This document shows, piece after piece, positions 11,191 through 21,871 of a stretch of DNA of 64,000 nucleotides; within the stretch, counting starts at the first letter, position 1; every line of letters starts with the position of its first letter. The translations under genes and the position numbers were made by a program. The DNA is taken from NCBI GenBank assembly GCA_023376005.1, contig CM042143.1, positions 87,074,470 to 87,138,469 of the forward strand, read 5' to 3'. The stretch is from Doryteuthis pealeii (Eukaryota; Mollusca; Cephalopoda; Myopsida; Loliginidae). The notes under the pieces are model-generated. The model did not search any database. It had not been told where the DNA came from and was given only the letters and a program-made list of their open reading frames with translations.

Positions 11191-11394
11191 TTGACAGGCC
11201 ATTAAAATCAATCAATCAATCAATCAATCAGTTCCGTTTGGTTCAATCAATGACAATTTCTAGGCACAGAAATTATCATTTTCAATTAAATCTTTATTAG
11301 TTCGCATGTAAGAATTAGGTTCAAACTTATTCCATGTTTATCAGACTGTGACAACCACAAACACATAGAGTGAAAAAGAAAGAAAAGAGAAAAA
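11191..11394. other. Unassigned spacer
   Basis: A short (AATC)n run lies at about 11,203-11,230. Nothing else was recognised. Confidence 0.5.
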
Positions 11395-11588
11395 GGTTAT
11401 TTCCTATAAGTCTAACATAAACAAAGGGGAACCACTCTTGAGTGATAAATTATTTATTTTCACATTAAACTAACCCTAAACCCTAACCCTAACCCTAACC
11501 CCGTCTTCTTTTTTCCTAGTAGATCAATAAATAAATAAATAATTTACCAGTCAGGAGTGGTTCCCCTTTGTTTATGTTAGACTTAGGG
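11395..11588. mobile_element. Foldback MITE M1, copy 1, with telomere-like core
   Basis: It is almost fully palindromic: GGTTATTTCCTATAAGTCTA, CATAAACAAAGGGGAACCAC and TCTTG at the left are mirrored by ACCACTCCTG-type sequence and GTTTATGTTAGACTTA at the right. The loop holds several CCCTAA repeats (11,466-11,497) and the phrase GTCTTCTTTTTTCCTAGTAG. The layout recurs at 33,644, 58,171 and 59,137. There is no ORF. Confidence 0.8.
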
Positions 11589-11884
11589 CATCAAATATTC
11601 CCATCAAATACGAATAATCTTTAAACATATTTGATCCATGGATTGGACATTAACAGGTACTACCAACCCGTATCAGACTGGAGCTGACAGGATATACTTA
11701 GCTTAACTTCGCTTGATGAAATAACCGAGAAAAACTTTATATCATTGGTAAAAACAGAGGGAAAACATGAGATTCCCAAAAATGTCTACATAATCAATAT
11801 CCACTTAGCAAATGTGTAGAGTTGGTATTTTGCCAACTCTAATGATCTAATGATCAATAGGATTCAATGAAATCAAGGTCTGAC
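11589..11884. other. Unassigned spacer
   Basis: No gene or repeat was recognised. Confidence 0.4.
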
Positions 11885-12344
11885 CAAGATATGAACATAG
11901 ATTTGAAGAAAAAAAAAAGAAAAAAAAAAAAAGAAATAAAAAGAAAGGAAAGAAAAAAGAAAGGAAAAAAAAAAACGAAAAACAAGAAAAAAGAAAAAAA
12001 AATAGAAAAAAGAAAGAAAAGAAAAAAAAAGAAAAGACAGAAAAAAAGAAAAAAACAACAAGAAAAAAGAAAAAAGAAAAAAAAAGAAAAAAAAAAAAAA
12101 AAGAAAAGAAAAAAGAAAAAGAAGAAAAGAAGAAAAAAAGAGAAGAAAAAAAGAAGAAAAAAAGAAAAAAGAAAAAAGAAAGAAAAAAGAAAAAAACGAA
12201 AACAAGAAAAAGAAAAAAATAGAAAAAAAGAAAGAAAAAGAAAAAAAGAAAAAGAAGAAAAAAAAAAAAAAAAAGAAAAAAAAAAAAAAGAAAAAAAAAA
12301 AAAAAAAAAAGAAAAAGAAGAAAAGAAGAAGAAAAAAAAAAAAA
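11885..12344 (+). repeat. Polypurine (A-rich, AG-only) tract of about 460 bp
   Basis: The plus strand is almost only A and G (degenerate AAAAAG/AAG units) with a handful of C or T. The Lys-rich and Phe-rich open frames over it are by-products of base composition. Confidence 0.95.
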
Positions 12345-12650
12345 TATTTCCTACTACTTCCCTAATTATTGATCTATATTATATGTTGTTAAAAGTCGTA
12401 GCACTGGCTGTGAAAGCACAGGTTCCATTTAAAGAAGTGTCAAGGTTTTTTTTTGGTTTTTAGAGTGGGGTAGTTTTTTTTTTGGGGGGGGGGGTGACAA
12501 GCATTCTGGAGGGAAAGAAAATTTAAAAAAGTTTGTGTTGAGTGTGGGGGAAAGTAATTTTAATGCAAGTTTTAAGATTTATTTTAAAGTTTACCAAAAC
12601 CAATCAGAAAACGGGGATCGAAGAAGAATTCAAGAAATAAGTTTCAAGAC
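12345..12650. other. Unassigned stretch with G run
   Basis: A run of about 10 G lies at 12,484-12,494. No gene or repeat was recognised. Confidence 0.4.
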
Positions 12651-12664
12651 TCTCTCCCCCCCCC

Positions 12665-12718
<54 letters not shown>

Positions 12719-12795
12719 TATATATATCCTGATATCTACTGTTGATTTTAGAATCCCTGATTTCTCTGGTTCGCCTACTTTTAAATAAATATGTA

Positions 12796-12873
<78 letters not shown>

Positions 12874-13157
12874 GTGTGTGTGTGTGGGAGTAAAATGAGA
12901 AAGTTCAAAACATCTATCATCTTTTAACTACTTAAATCCTCTTTTTCTCCTTGACTAGTTTCATTGTCTTGAAGAAGGTTTCTTTATAAACCGCAATGTT
13001 CGAACATCGACTAATAACATTGTAACATCCCGTGTTTGTTCTACATTTTTCTCCACACTATCTATCTATCTATCTATCTATCTCCTGATATCTACAGTCG
13101 CTTTTAGAATCCCTGATTTTATTTCTCTGGCTCATCTACTTTCAATTGATATGTACC
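12651..13157. repeat. Repeated TC/TA microsatellite unit
   Basis: (TC)n-(TA)n runs at 12,663-12,727 and 12,799-12,868, and a (TCTA)n run at 13,060-13,083. The segment CCTGATATCTAC...TTTTAGAATCCCTGATT...CTCTGG follows the first run (12,728-12,790) and the third (13,084-13,148), so a larger unit was duplicated. GAAGAAGGTTTCTTTATAAA at 12,974 resembles the Penelope-LTR-like repeats. Confidence 0.7.
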
Positions 13158-13592
13158 GCATTACCCCGAAAATAAGACAGGGCTTATATTAATTTTCACT
13201 CCGAAATATAACACTGGGGCTTGTTTTCAGAGGATGTCTTATTCTTCATGTATCGAAAAACGTTATAACGAAGTAGAAAATTACAAAATTTCTAAATTAA
13301 CAGAAATTACATAAAATGATCTACATTTATTTACTATCAACATGTTTTTTTATTCAAAAACTAGCGTCGTCTTGATCATTGACGAAGACGAGTGTTTGCG
13401 TCGCATGATGTGATTGTGAAGAATGTTTATTTCTTTCGTCTATCTGCCGCTCTCAACTAGGGCTTAATTCAAAATTTTAAAATTTTATATGAGAATCTTG
13501 AATCTTAGGATGAATTAAAATAAGTTATCCTGAAATATCACGCTCGGTCTTATTTTGCAGGTAGATCTTATTTTCGGGGAAATACGGTAGCT
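13158..13592. mobile_element. Non-autonomous DNA transposon, CCCCGAAAATAAGA family, copy 1
   Basis: The left end ACCCCGAAAATAAGACAGGG and right end TCTTATTTTCGGGGAAATAC are inverted repeats. A second inner pair (ATATAACACTGGGGCTTGTT and ACTAGGGCTTAATTC-like) lies inside. Related copies are at 27,410-27,505 and 50,549-51,072. There is no transposase. Its superfamily is not determined. Confidence 0.65.
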
Positions 13593-13734
13593 ATCGATTT
13601 TTCTTGCATTGGGCAATCGATCTAAGTAATTTTTTTTTTTTCCTCTTTAGTTTTAGAACAGTGATTACTAATCTTCTTTTTTTTTTAATCCATACTCTGT
13701 CCAAAAAGTTGCAGATCCATTACTATTGAAAAAT

Positions 13735-14162
13735 GGGTTAAATCCTACGTAATGGACATACATTCCACCATTGTATGTCACCCTGCCGAAAGAAAAAAAA
13801 TCAGAGAATTAACCGAATTTAATGAAATTTTCAGTGTTGATACATTAATGAATGAAATATATAATGCATCAGTTATTTTATTTAAAAACTCTTACATTTT
13901 TTCAGGTCAGTTAACTTTGAACCACATATCTTTGAGGCGTAACACAGATTCACAAACATACGTGGTTTAAAGTTAATTGACATGAAAAAATGTAAAAGCT
14001 TTTAAATAAAATAACTGGTGCATTATATATTTTATTCATTAATGTATCAGCACTGAAAATTTCATTAAATTCGGTTAATTCCTTGATTTTTTTAGTATTT
14101 TTTTCTTTCTGTGGGGTGACATACGATGGGAATTTATGTCCGTTAAGTAGGATTTAACCGAA
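13735..14162. mobile_element. Foldback element F1, copy 1
   Basis: Arms of about 200 bp read GGTTAAATCCTAC...GTCACCC and TTAACCGAATTTAATGAAAT TTTC in one direction and the reverse complement from 13,980 to 14,162, meeting around CAGGTCAGTTAACTTTGAAC/GTTTAAAGTTAATTGACATG. The short ORF inside is arm sequence. A second copy is at 30,570-31,112. Confidence 0.8.
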
Positions 14163-14235
14163 AAATGAGTTCTGTCCCCGCTGGACGATCCATACTTATG
14201 ACCTTGCAGGCCTGTTATCTGGAGCTTTAGAATAC

Positions 14236-14820
14236 ACCGATTGCGACTCTGTAGAGGAGTAAGGTTCCCTAATGGGGCCACCTGTTGGCTGTGGGTGGCG
14301 ACATGTGATGTTTAAGGATGGAACCCTGGTAGCCCAACATTCCATGATATGCAACACACCACCTTAGCCTTTACTTAGACTAGATGGGCGGTTAATCTGT
14401 TGGTCATGTCAAGCCCTAGCACCTTTTGTTCCAACCCTATTGTCTTATGGCAAGCCCGAACACTTTTTACTATATGTGTGCTAGAAGGCGGTGGCTGAGG
14501 GTCTTAATGTCCTGGATATGACGTTAAACTTCATCTAAATGTGAGCTTCCAGTTCTGGAGCTCTGGGAAATGTGGAGTACCCCTTCATCACCATTACTCC
14601 CAGGTCCACATCTATGGGTTAAATAAATAACAAATGAGTCTTAAAAAATTGAGATATAAAAAATTGAATTTAAACAAACAAATTTGAATACCCATCAAGA
14701 ATGAATAAAACAAAACGTCTTTGGCATAAAATAATCCAACAAAGGTTGACATGCCTTAAACCCAACCAACCAACCAATCAATAGGATTGCACAAGAGTGA
14801 GTGAAAAGTTTTAAAAATGT
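14236..14820 (-). repeat. Repeat R1, long copy (reverse)
   Basis: From the left it shows the R1 end (CTCTGTAGAGGAGTAAGG), CCAACATTCCATGA, CAAGCCCTAGCACC, CCATTACTCCCAGG and CATCAAGAATGAATAAAAC. It closes with a CCAACCAACCAATCAATAGG run and a flank (GGATTGCACAAGAGTGAGTG) that also borders R1 at 24,378. Confidence 0.8.
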
Positions 14821-14850
14821 GTTTTAAGAAGTTAAGTTTTTAAAAAATTG

Positions 14851-14945
14851 AGTACCCATAAAGAATGAATAAAACAAAACGTCTTCGGCATAAAATGACC
14901 CAACAAGTGTTGACATGTCGTAAAATCCAACCAATCAACCAACTG
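14851..14945 (-). repeat. Repeat R1 end fragment
   Basis: AAGAATGAATAAAACAAAAC, GTCTTCGGCATAAAATGACC and AATCCAACCAATC are shared with the adjacent R1 copy, giving a tandem partial duplication. Confidence 0.75.
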
Positions 14946-15171
14946 TTCTGTGTAGATGTTTAATACAACCAGCGGCGATTCAAGTCTTGAACTCATATCT
15001 TTTGTAGACGGGTATGTCAGCTAGTCTAAAATAAGATCAGAAAACACTTGAAAAAACAACAAAAAAAAAACAACAACATATTGTTAAATATATGATTTTA
15101 CATACGCTTCCTTTATAGATATAATTTAATACCAACCAACGACTTAATTATCTATATGATCATTAAAAGTA
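14946..15171. other. Unassigned spacer
   Basis: An A-rich stretch lies at about 15,045-15,080. Nothing else was recognised. Confidence 0.4.
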
Positions 15172-15800
15172 CTAGAAAATATATGCACCCTCCGGGTGCA
15201 AGTATTTAAGTTTTAATGTAATAAAATATTGTATTAAATTAGAAAGGCTAATGAAACTAAATAAGAATACAGATAAAAAGATTTGAAACTGAAAAGAGGG
15301 AGTATAAAAAAATGGAACAACTGAAACTTACTCTTCCATCACTCTCGTCTTTCATTGTTATTTTTTCTAATTTAAGTATTTAGTTAAAATAGGAAGTAAA
15401 GAATAAAATGACAGTTATTTTATCTTGTTAATGGATTTCATTTAAGATTCATTGAAGAGATTTTTGCTTATATTCATTAAAATAAAACCAAACAGTTAGA
15501 AATCAATAATACCAAGCACATAATTATTAAATTCGATTTTTTAATATTAATATGCAAATTAGCCTTCCCGTTCACACTGTAAACCGCTATTTTGTTGTAT
15601 ATATAAATACAATTGCATGTTGTCAGCATGTAACATAGTTAACAGTATTAATAATGTAAAACAATTTTATTAATAATTGAGGTTTAGATAAAAATAGAAT
15701 CATGGAGAATGTGATGTCAATAACTAAGAGAATTGTGACTTGAGAAGGAATATAGTTTCGGTTACAGACAGAAAAACACACAATCTCCATTATAATAAGA
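15172..15800 (-). mobile_element. Helitron-like element, subfamily C copy 1 (both ends present)
   Basis: On the minus strand it begins A|TCTTATTATAATGGAGATTG (15,800). It ends with the hairpin CACCCggaGGGTG, a 10-base linker and CTAG (15,172), followed by T. Both termini are intact. Five further C copies share the body. The ORF at 15,623-15,808 is not real. Confidence 0.75.
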
Positions 15801-16279
15801 TGTTTCATTGATAGTTGGAGAGGTTATTTGTGAAGACAAGAAAGACATCTTTATTTTTCCTGTGATGTTGATGTTAAGTTTAAAGAAAGGTGACCTTCCT
15901 AAGATTAGTGCAAATATTCCATATCTTGTTAGTTTATGTACTGAAGTGTGTCCTGCCTTAATATCTGATAATGTCATGACTTGAAAATTTAATAAATGTC
16001 TTTAGTCGTACCAGGGTATTTAAAATTTGCCTGACCTTTCCATGAATCCAGCCTTTGATATGTGACAGTGGTGTCAAACCAAAGGACATGAGTGTTCCCA
16101 CCCTGAAAACTGAGTAACAATGGAGCTATTGAAAGCGTAACAAGTGTGGCTTTCTTAACAGAGTGTTTGTCTCATTGAGTGAATTGTGAATGAAGCCAAA
16201 GGGCAAACAACAAACCAGACTCTGTTTTCAAGATTTACTGTAAAGTACACACGTTTGCTTTCTGATATTCTTCAATGAT
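15801..16279. other. Unassigned spacer
   Basis: No repeat or gene was recognised. Base composition is less AT-biased than in the neighbours. Confidence 0.4.
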
Positions 16280-16286
16280 TATTTCT

Positions 16287-16590
16287 CTGAATGTTTGAGA
16301 TGAGGCTTGAAGATTAGTATTATTAGTGTTATTCAGACTATTGTCCCCATCTTCATTGTTATTTGTACAATGTTTCGGCCGATATACCCTCCGGCCTTCT
16401 TCAGGTATTTCCTGTCGGACTCGGGAACCTTCTCGGACTCGGGAACTTTCTTGTCGTATTCGAGAAGGTTCCCGAGTCCGACAAGAAATACCTGAAGAAG
16501 GCCGGAGGGTATATCGGCCGAAACGTTGTACAAATAACAATGAAGATGGGGACAATAGTCCGAATAACACTAATAATACTAATCTTCAAT
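16287..16590. repeat. Inverted repeat resembling paired Penelope-type LTRs
   Basis: Arms 16,307-16,432 and 16,463-16,588 are near-perfect reverse complements around a TTCTCGGACTCGGGAA-type centre. Each carries CCTGAAGAAGGCCGG...CGGCCGAAAC, a hairpin flanked by CTGAAGA and GAAA. Related single arms lie at 34,655, 47,050 and 47,585-48,060. The four overlapping short ORFs here are mirror images and not genes. Confidence 0.8.
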
Positions 16591-17287
16591 GATTATTCAG
16601 TATAATAATCTAATTATTATTACAACGTTTGATATATATCTATTAATAATGGAGATTGTCTGTATTACTGTCTGTAACAAAAACTACGTCATAGCTCTAC
16701 GTCACAGCTGACGTCACAATATTCTTATGCTACATACACCCAAAATTTGAGTAAGCAATTTTTAAAATTGTTTTTTACTCTCGTCCCTTTTTTTTTACAG
16801 TAACAAAAAGTTAACTAAAAAGTTTACAAATAAATAAATACCTACGATTTTGTGTAAAATTGATGTGTAAAATATTCAAAATAATTGTTTGATTATTACA
16901 TGAACGCAACATTTTATTTGAGAGGGACAGGGCTAAGTTTTCATTTAAAATTGTTTTATTTTTTTTTTTACTCCTTAATAAATATGAGGATTTGTCTTAC
17001 TTATGAAACAAACTCTCTGACATTGAATTTTTAACTCCCACCCTCTCAGGCAATGTCTTTCAAAAATTAATTTTTACAACGCCCGGTGGGTGTTTTTGTT
17101 GCTAGTATACTTAATAGCTATTGCTAAATTGATGTAAAAAGTAAAATAATCTTGATTTAACTCTCTCTCTCACATTTTTTTCTTTGTTTCCTTCTTTTCA
17201 TTTAAAAAAAATTATATTCGATTTATATGTTTACGTAAGAGCTATTGCAAATAGTTCGATATGTAAAAAGTATAATAATCTTGATTT

Positions 17288-17364
<77 letters not shown>

Positions 17365-17607
17365 ACTCACTCTTTTTTCTATCTTTAATTTTTTAAATAA
17401 TGTTCGATTGATATGTTTACTTAAGAGCTATTGCAAAATAGTTCGCTATGTTTGGACGGTCTCATTTTTAACCAGAGGGTGTTGCAAGATGATAACGGTC
17501 AGAAGATTGAGGAACAAGAGCATTATAATTTGATTATTAAAATGTTTGATATGTTTAAAAAAGAGCTATTGCCAAATAGTTTAATGCATAAAAATAAAAT
17601 AATCTTT

Positions 17608-17679
<72 letters not shown>

Positions 17680-18335
17680 ACATACATACACACACACTCT
17701 TTTTTTCTTTCTTTTCATCTTTTCATTATGTTCGATTAAAACAGATTAGCGTCATTGCTTCCGCGTGTTCACTCTACTCTTTTTTCTATATTTTTTCAAT
17801 GTAGCATGTCCCTTTTCTTCCCTTTCTTTATAATAAAAACGGAATAGTCCATTCTTAAAATGTAATCCTCCTCTGATCTCATTTTTAGTGAAGTTATTAA
17901 TACTAGTGGGACCTGTGGATATACCACGATATGATAATTTGATTATTACAACGTTTGATATGTTTACTTAAGAGCTATTGCAATTAGTTCAATATGTAAA
18001 AAAATATAATAATCTTCATTTAACTCTCTCTCACTCATTTTTTGTCTTTCCTTTTAATCTTTTCATTATGTTTAATTGATTTCTAACAAGAGACTTGTTA
18101 TTAAATCCGTGAAAAACAATCGGTTTTTAAAACTGATGCATATTTTTAAATAAACTATAATTTAATTACTGGCAGGACCTGTGGATATACCACAGTATGA
18201 TGATTTAATTATTACAACGTTTGATATAGTTTACTTAAGAGATATTGCAAAATAGTTCAATATGTAAAAAGTATAATAATCTTGATTTAACTCTCTCACT
18301 TTTTTCTTTCTTTCTTTCCATCTGTTCATTACATT
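16591..18335 (-). mobile_element. Array of subfamily D Helitron-like copies
   Basis: The D 3' block ATTACAACGTTTGATATG...TTAAGAGCTATTGC with its following CTCTCTC run occurs at about 16,610, 17,225, 17,405, 17,535, 17,945 and 18,210, all in reverse orientation. Full 3' ends (GGACCTGTGGATATACCAC preceded by CTAG or CTGG) lie at 17,903 and 18,169. A D leader in reverse (GTGTTGCAAGATGATAACGG) is at 17,478-17,497. This is a head-to-tail cluster with internal deletions. (TC)n and (CA)n runs fill 17,290-17,360 and 17,610-17,696. Confidence 0.6.
16639..17105 (+). mobile_element. Helitron-like element, subfamily B copy 1, nested in D
   Basis: It starts A|TCTATTAATAATGGAGATTG and ends GCCCGGTGGGTG, TTTTTGTTG and CTAG (17,102-17,105), then T. 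The outside sequences GTTTGATATA and TATACTTAATAGC join to a continuous subfamily D sequence, so the insertion split a D copy at an A/T dinucleotide. Confidence 0.75.
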
Positions 18336-18496
18336 TCATAGATGGGATCCTAACATGTACAACCACTCCAGGTCAGACTTGACCTGGGAGTAATAGCGAT
18401 GAGGGGGTACTCCACATTTCCCGGGGCTCCAGAAAAGAGTTTAACGTCATACCCAGGACACTAAGACTCTCAGACACCGCCTTCTAGCTCATATAT
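18336..18496 (+). repeat. Repeat R1, left part (split by a hAT element)
   Basis: TAGATGGGATCCTAAC to CTTCTAGCTCATATAT is R1. It resumes at 19,252 with GATAAAAAGGGTTGGG, exactly where intact copies such as 7,638-8,182 continue. Confidence 0.85.
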
Positions 18497-19243
18497 CAGT
18501 AGTTCTCAAATAGTGTGCCCTGGCGCACTGGTGCGCCCCAGAGCTTTTCCAGGTGCGCTCCGTAGTATTCCTGAAAAATCTATCCAGATATGAAAAGCAA
18601 ATGTATACTAAGTTACTATATTATACCATTTCTTTACGAACACTCTGCTTGTTTCGTTGCGACATTATTATAATAGTTATAAGTTACTTTTCTGCGCAAT
18701 ATGACCGGATTAGAAACCCTTTGTAGAAACTGCAATAGATTTTAGTTTAACATAAAAAGAAGAACTGGCAGCTGTGTCCACTGATCGTGGATTAATAATT
18801 AAATACAAAGAATTGTCTCTCGAAGCTTTTTGGATTTCTATCATAAAACAACATGTGCCGATATCTAAAAAAGCGCTGGCAATTTTATTGCAATTTTCCA
18901 CCTCATATTTATGTGAACTGGGATTTTCAACCCTCGCAACAATTATGTGTAAAAAGAGAGGAACTCTTCAATGCATTGATGAGGAAATGAGAGTTTGTCT
19001 CTCAAACCTAAGACCAAACATTGAAGAAATCGCAAGGTCTCATCAAGCTCATGTTTCTCATTAACACAGGAATTAATAAACTTCATAGAGGTATATTAAG
19101 TTTGCTTTTGTTAAATGTGTTATTTTTAAATATATTTAACAGTTAACTTAATAACATATTAGTCCTATTTTGCATACAGTGCGCTATCAAGTATCTGTAG
19201 TACTGTAAGTGCGCCCAGACTGTATAAAGTTTGAGAACCACTG
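18497..19243 (+). mobile_element. hAT DNA transposon, internally deleted
   Basis: It is flanked by a perfect 8-bp duplication TCATATAT (18,489-18,496 and 19,244-19,251), the target length of hAT elements. Ends are CAGTAGTTCTCAAA on the left and TTTGAGAACCACTG on the right, imperfect inverted repeats typical of the superfamily. At 747 bp it retains only the end of a transposase gene, so it cannot move on its own. It lies inside an R1 copy and is therefore younger than that insertion. Confidence 0.93.
18774..19064 (+). pseudogene. hAT transposase C-terminal (dimerisation) fragment
   Basis: The 96-codon frame contains LSLEAFWISI, ISKKALAILLQFSTSYLCE, LGFSTLATI, CKKRGTLQ and RVCLSNLRPNIEEI. This is the hATC dimerisation region shared by domesticated relatives of the SCAND3/ZBED/FAM200 type. 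The BED finger and most of the RNase-H-like catalytic core are absent, deleted between the left terminus and this frame. The stop falls about 180 bp before the right terminus. No frameshift interrupts the remaining region, so the element is fairly young or was under recent constraint. Confidence 0.85.
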
Positions 19244-19251
19244 TCATATAT

Positions 19252-19505
19252 GATAAAAAGGGTTGGGTCTTGCCATAAGGGCAATACGGTTAGGATAATC
19301 ATATAGGTGCTAGGGCTTGACATGAACAGGCAATTGATTGTAGAGAGCCTCTCCAACCGCCCGTCCTGCCTAAGTAAGGACCAAGTGTTGCATGTTGTAG
19401 ACTGCTCAGCACTCAGGATTCCACCTTTAAGCATCATGGGTCACCACCCACGGCTTACAGACGGTTCCCATTGGAAGGGGTCTTACCCCTCTGCAGAGGT
19501 GAACT
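19252..19505 (+). repeat. Repeat R1, right part
   Basis: It continues R1 after the hAT insertion: GGTGCTAGGGCTTGACATGA, AAGCATCATGGGTCACCA and a terminal CTCTGCAGAGGTGA. Confidence 0.85.
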
Positions 19506-19525
19506 GTGTATTCTTAAGCCCCAGT

Positions 19526-19790
19526 TGACTAATTAGTTTGGTAGAGTGTCTGCCTAGGAATCGCAAAGTTCCAGTTTCGATACCGGTCCTCACCATCTCA
19601 GCGCTTGAGTAGCACATCTTGGGTAATCTGATCTGTGTGATAAAGCAATTGGAAGCTGACAGTAGGTGTGGCACTGCACCTCATCAAAAAAAATCTCTTT
19701 GGTTTAGTGCTAGCAAAAAGGGGATAGACTTCCTCCCTCACTTTTTGGCTAATAATAGGCCATTCTGTCAATTTTGCTTTAACCTTTACT
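19526..19790 (+). mobile_element. tRNA-derived SINE S1, diverged copy
   Basis: The head TTTGGTAGAGTGTCTGCCTA plus GTTTCGATACCGG corresponds to tRNA A and B boxes. The body (GAGTAGCAC, CTGTGTGATAAAG, GGCACTGCACCTCA, GGGGATAGAC, TAGGCCATTC) matches the S1 order. It is about 265 bp and several substitutions from the others. Confidence 0.75.
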
Positions 19791-20640
19791 TTTCTTACAA
19801 AAGCTGAATATTCATTTTCTTTTCTTTACTTTCTTTTTTTCTTTTTTTTCTTTTTCTTTCTTGTAGTTTACATATCCAAAAATAATCCTTGTTCACAGAC
19901 GGTGCCAGAACAGAGTAAAAAATTCTGAGATAATAAACAACAAGGTAAGATTTCCGCCTGAAATTCTTGGAATAAAAATAAGAAAGAATCAAAAATGAAA
20001 ATAACAAATGCAGGAAAATCTTGCAGACATTTTGGATCAGAAATTGAAGAATTCCAAACTTGAGAGATTTTTTTTTTATATAAAGCGTAAAGATATCAGT
20101 ATTTACAAAGTCTGTCACAATGCCACCAATATAGAGCACCCAGGGAAGATTGAACTCATTAATTCACTTGGGTACTGGTGACCCTGTCGAATTTCAATTT
20201 TATTTTAAACCTTAAAATGTACTCAAAGCCTAATTTTGCGTATCCAAAACTTTAAGTGTCCTGTGTATGATGTTAAACGTCCAAATGATTTTTGGGTTCT
20301 GTGGCAATTTTCCAATTCCATTAGTCAATATTCTAACTTTGCTTTCAGACTAAATCGGCAATTGTTGACTGACCCCTGCAAAATATCTTTGCTCAATTCC
20401 AAATATCCTTTGGATCTCTTTTGACTCTTCGATCTGCGAAAATATTAGAATCATCCAATAATATTTCGATAATTCAATTATGTCTGAGTGAATAATAACT
20501 TTTAAAAAAAATCAGAAAAGAAATTGTTGATACTAGCAAATCTGGTATTGCCCGGGATAAAACAAAAAAATGTATTTTGAATAAAGTGCATTTTTATGGG
20601 TTTTTTTTAATAAGAAAAATAGACCTGAATTTAATTAGAA
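19791..20640. other. Unassigned stretch
   Basis: A pyrimidine run lies at 19,800-19,865. Two ORFs (19,795-20,139 minus and 20,236-20,424 plus) have no motif I recognise. Confidence 0.4.
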
Positions 20641-20649
20641 TTTAATAAA

Positions 20650-21393
20650 ATAGAATGTAATGAATTGTAGGGATCTACGTAGGAACTCTCCTGTGTCAGG
20701 GGACACAGGAAGTTGAAGATTAACCCCCTTAGCGGGCTGGGAGAAATTTGTCCATTCCAAGGATAACTAGACTGAAAGGACCTCCTAGCTCTTGGCTTCT
20801 CATGGTTCAGAACTCATACCATGCTAGATCAGGTTATATTATGTGAATTTTTTACACCAGCTGATGGTCTTTCACTGGGTCTGAGTGACAACAAATCTCC
20901 AGGACACTTCTGAGTATTCTAGTCGATTGCAGCAATGCAGTTGTCGGGATGGTCTCAATTCTTCCTCTGATTTCCAGTTCCTCTAGTCTTTTTTCCAAGC
21001 TTTTTGGGACTGTTCCAAGTGCCCAACTACAATTAGTATCATTTCACCCTCATATTCTACAGCTTTTTCAATTCTCTGGCAAGGTCCAGGTATTTGTCTA
21101 TCTTTTCGTTTTCCTTCGTCTTCACGCTGTGATCTGCTGGAACTGCAAAGTCTACCAATTGAAAGTTCTCTTCTTTTATTCTTTTTTTTTTTGTTAATCA
21201 ATACTAGGTCTGGTCTCCTGGCTGGGATAAGGTGATCCGTTTTTATCCAGAGAATTTCACGCGTTTGATTCTCAAGAACAGATTCTGTTTTATGCACATA
21301 ACATTTTATTGTATGGTCAAAATTTATTTTTTTGTATAATTCCCAATGAATCACATTTCCAATTATTATTATTATTATTGTCGTCATTATCAT
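20650..21393 (-). pseudogene. Non-LTR retrotransposon 3' end (C-terminal ORF2 remnant)
   Basis: Reading minus from 21,393: NVIHWELYKKINFDHTIK, ESVLENQTREILW, TDHLIPARRPDLVLINKK, then after a frameshift fragments such as IVVGHLEQSQKAW and LEIRGRIETI/TTALLQSTRIL. This order (a domain with E...TDH...RPD after the reverse transcriptase) is a familiar C-terminus of animal LINE ORF2-like proteins. The 3' non-coding part follows to about 20,650. It is 5' truncated, as LINE copies usually are. The clade was not determined. Confidence 0.7.
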
Positions 21394-21472
21394 CGTAGTA
21401 GTAGCAGTAGTAGTAGTAATAGTAGTAGTAGTATCATCATGATCATGATGATCATCTTTTTCAGCAAGTAAA

Positions 21473-21722
21473 GGGTCGGGATGGCTCAGTCGGTAGAGCG
21501 TTCAGCTAGAAACCACAAGGTTCCTAGTTCGATACCGGCCATCGCCAACTCAGCGTATGAGTAGCACAGGGATCTGTGTTGTAAAGGAGCTGATGGTAAG
21601 TGTGGCGCTCCACCTCAGACACAAAAACAATCTCCTTGGTCTAGCGCTATTGAAAAGGAAATAGACTCCCTCGCTGATAGGCTGATACTGACTTTAGGCC
21701 ACCCCAACGACTTTACTTTCAC
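21473..21722 (+). mobile_element. SINE S1
   Basis: A tRNA-like head (GGCTCAGTCGGTAGAGCG A box; GTTCGATACCGG B box) is followed by the S1 body and a CGACTTTACTTT end. It sits right after a (TAG)n/(ATC)n run. Confidence 0.9.
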
Positions 21723-21871
21723 TTTTTTATATTAGGTCTGAGGAGACCTGTCAGCTTTTCCTTAAATTTAAAACATTCATCTTATTTCCACTGAATGTTT
21801 ATATTCTTTCTAATGTCTCTTTCACCACACAAATTACCATCCTTCAGTTTTTCTCAAGTCATCCAAACAGT

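Noticed and set aside
11466..11497. CCCTAA repeats considered as a chromosome end
   Set aside because: The run is short, internal and enclosed in a palindromic MITE found at three independent sites.
11867..12463. 198-codon Lys/Arg-rich open frame and its Phe-rich antisense
   Set aside because: It is a translation of an A/G-only tract; stop codons are rare there by composition alone, and there is no motif.
16235..16605. Cluster of overlapping 60-110-codon frames on both strands
   Set aside because: They are mirror images produced by a near-perfect inverted repeat and contain no conserved domain.
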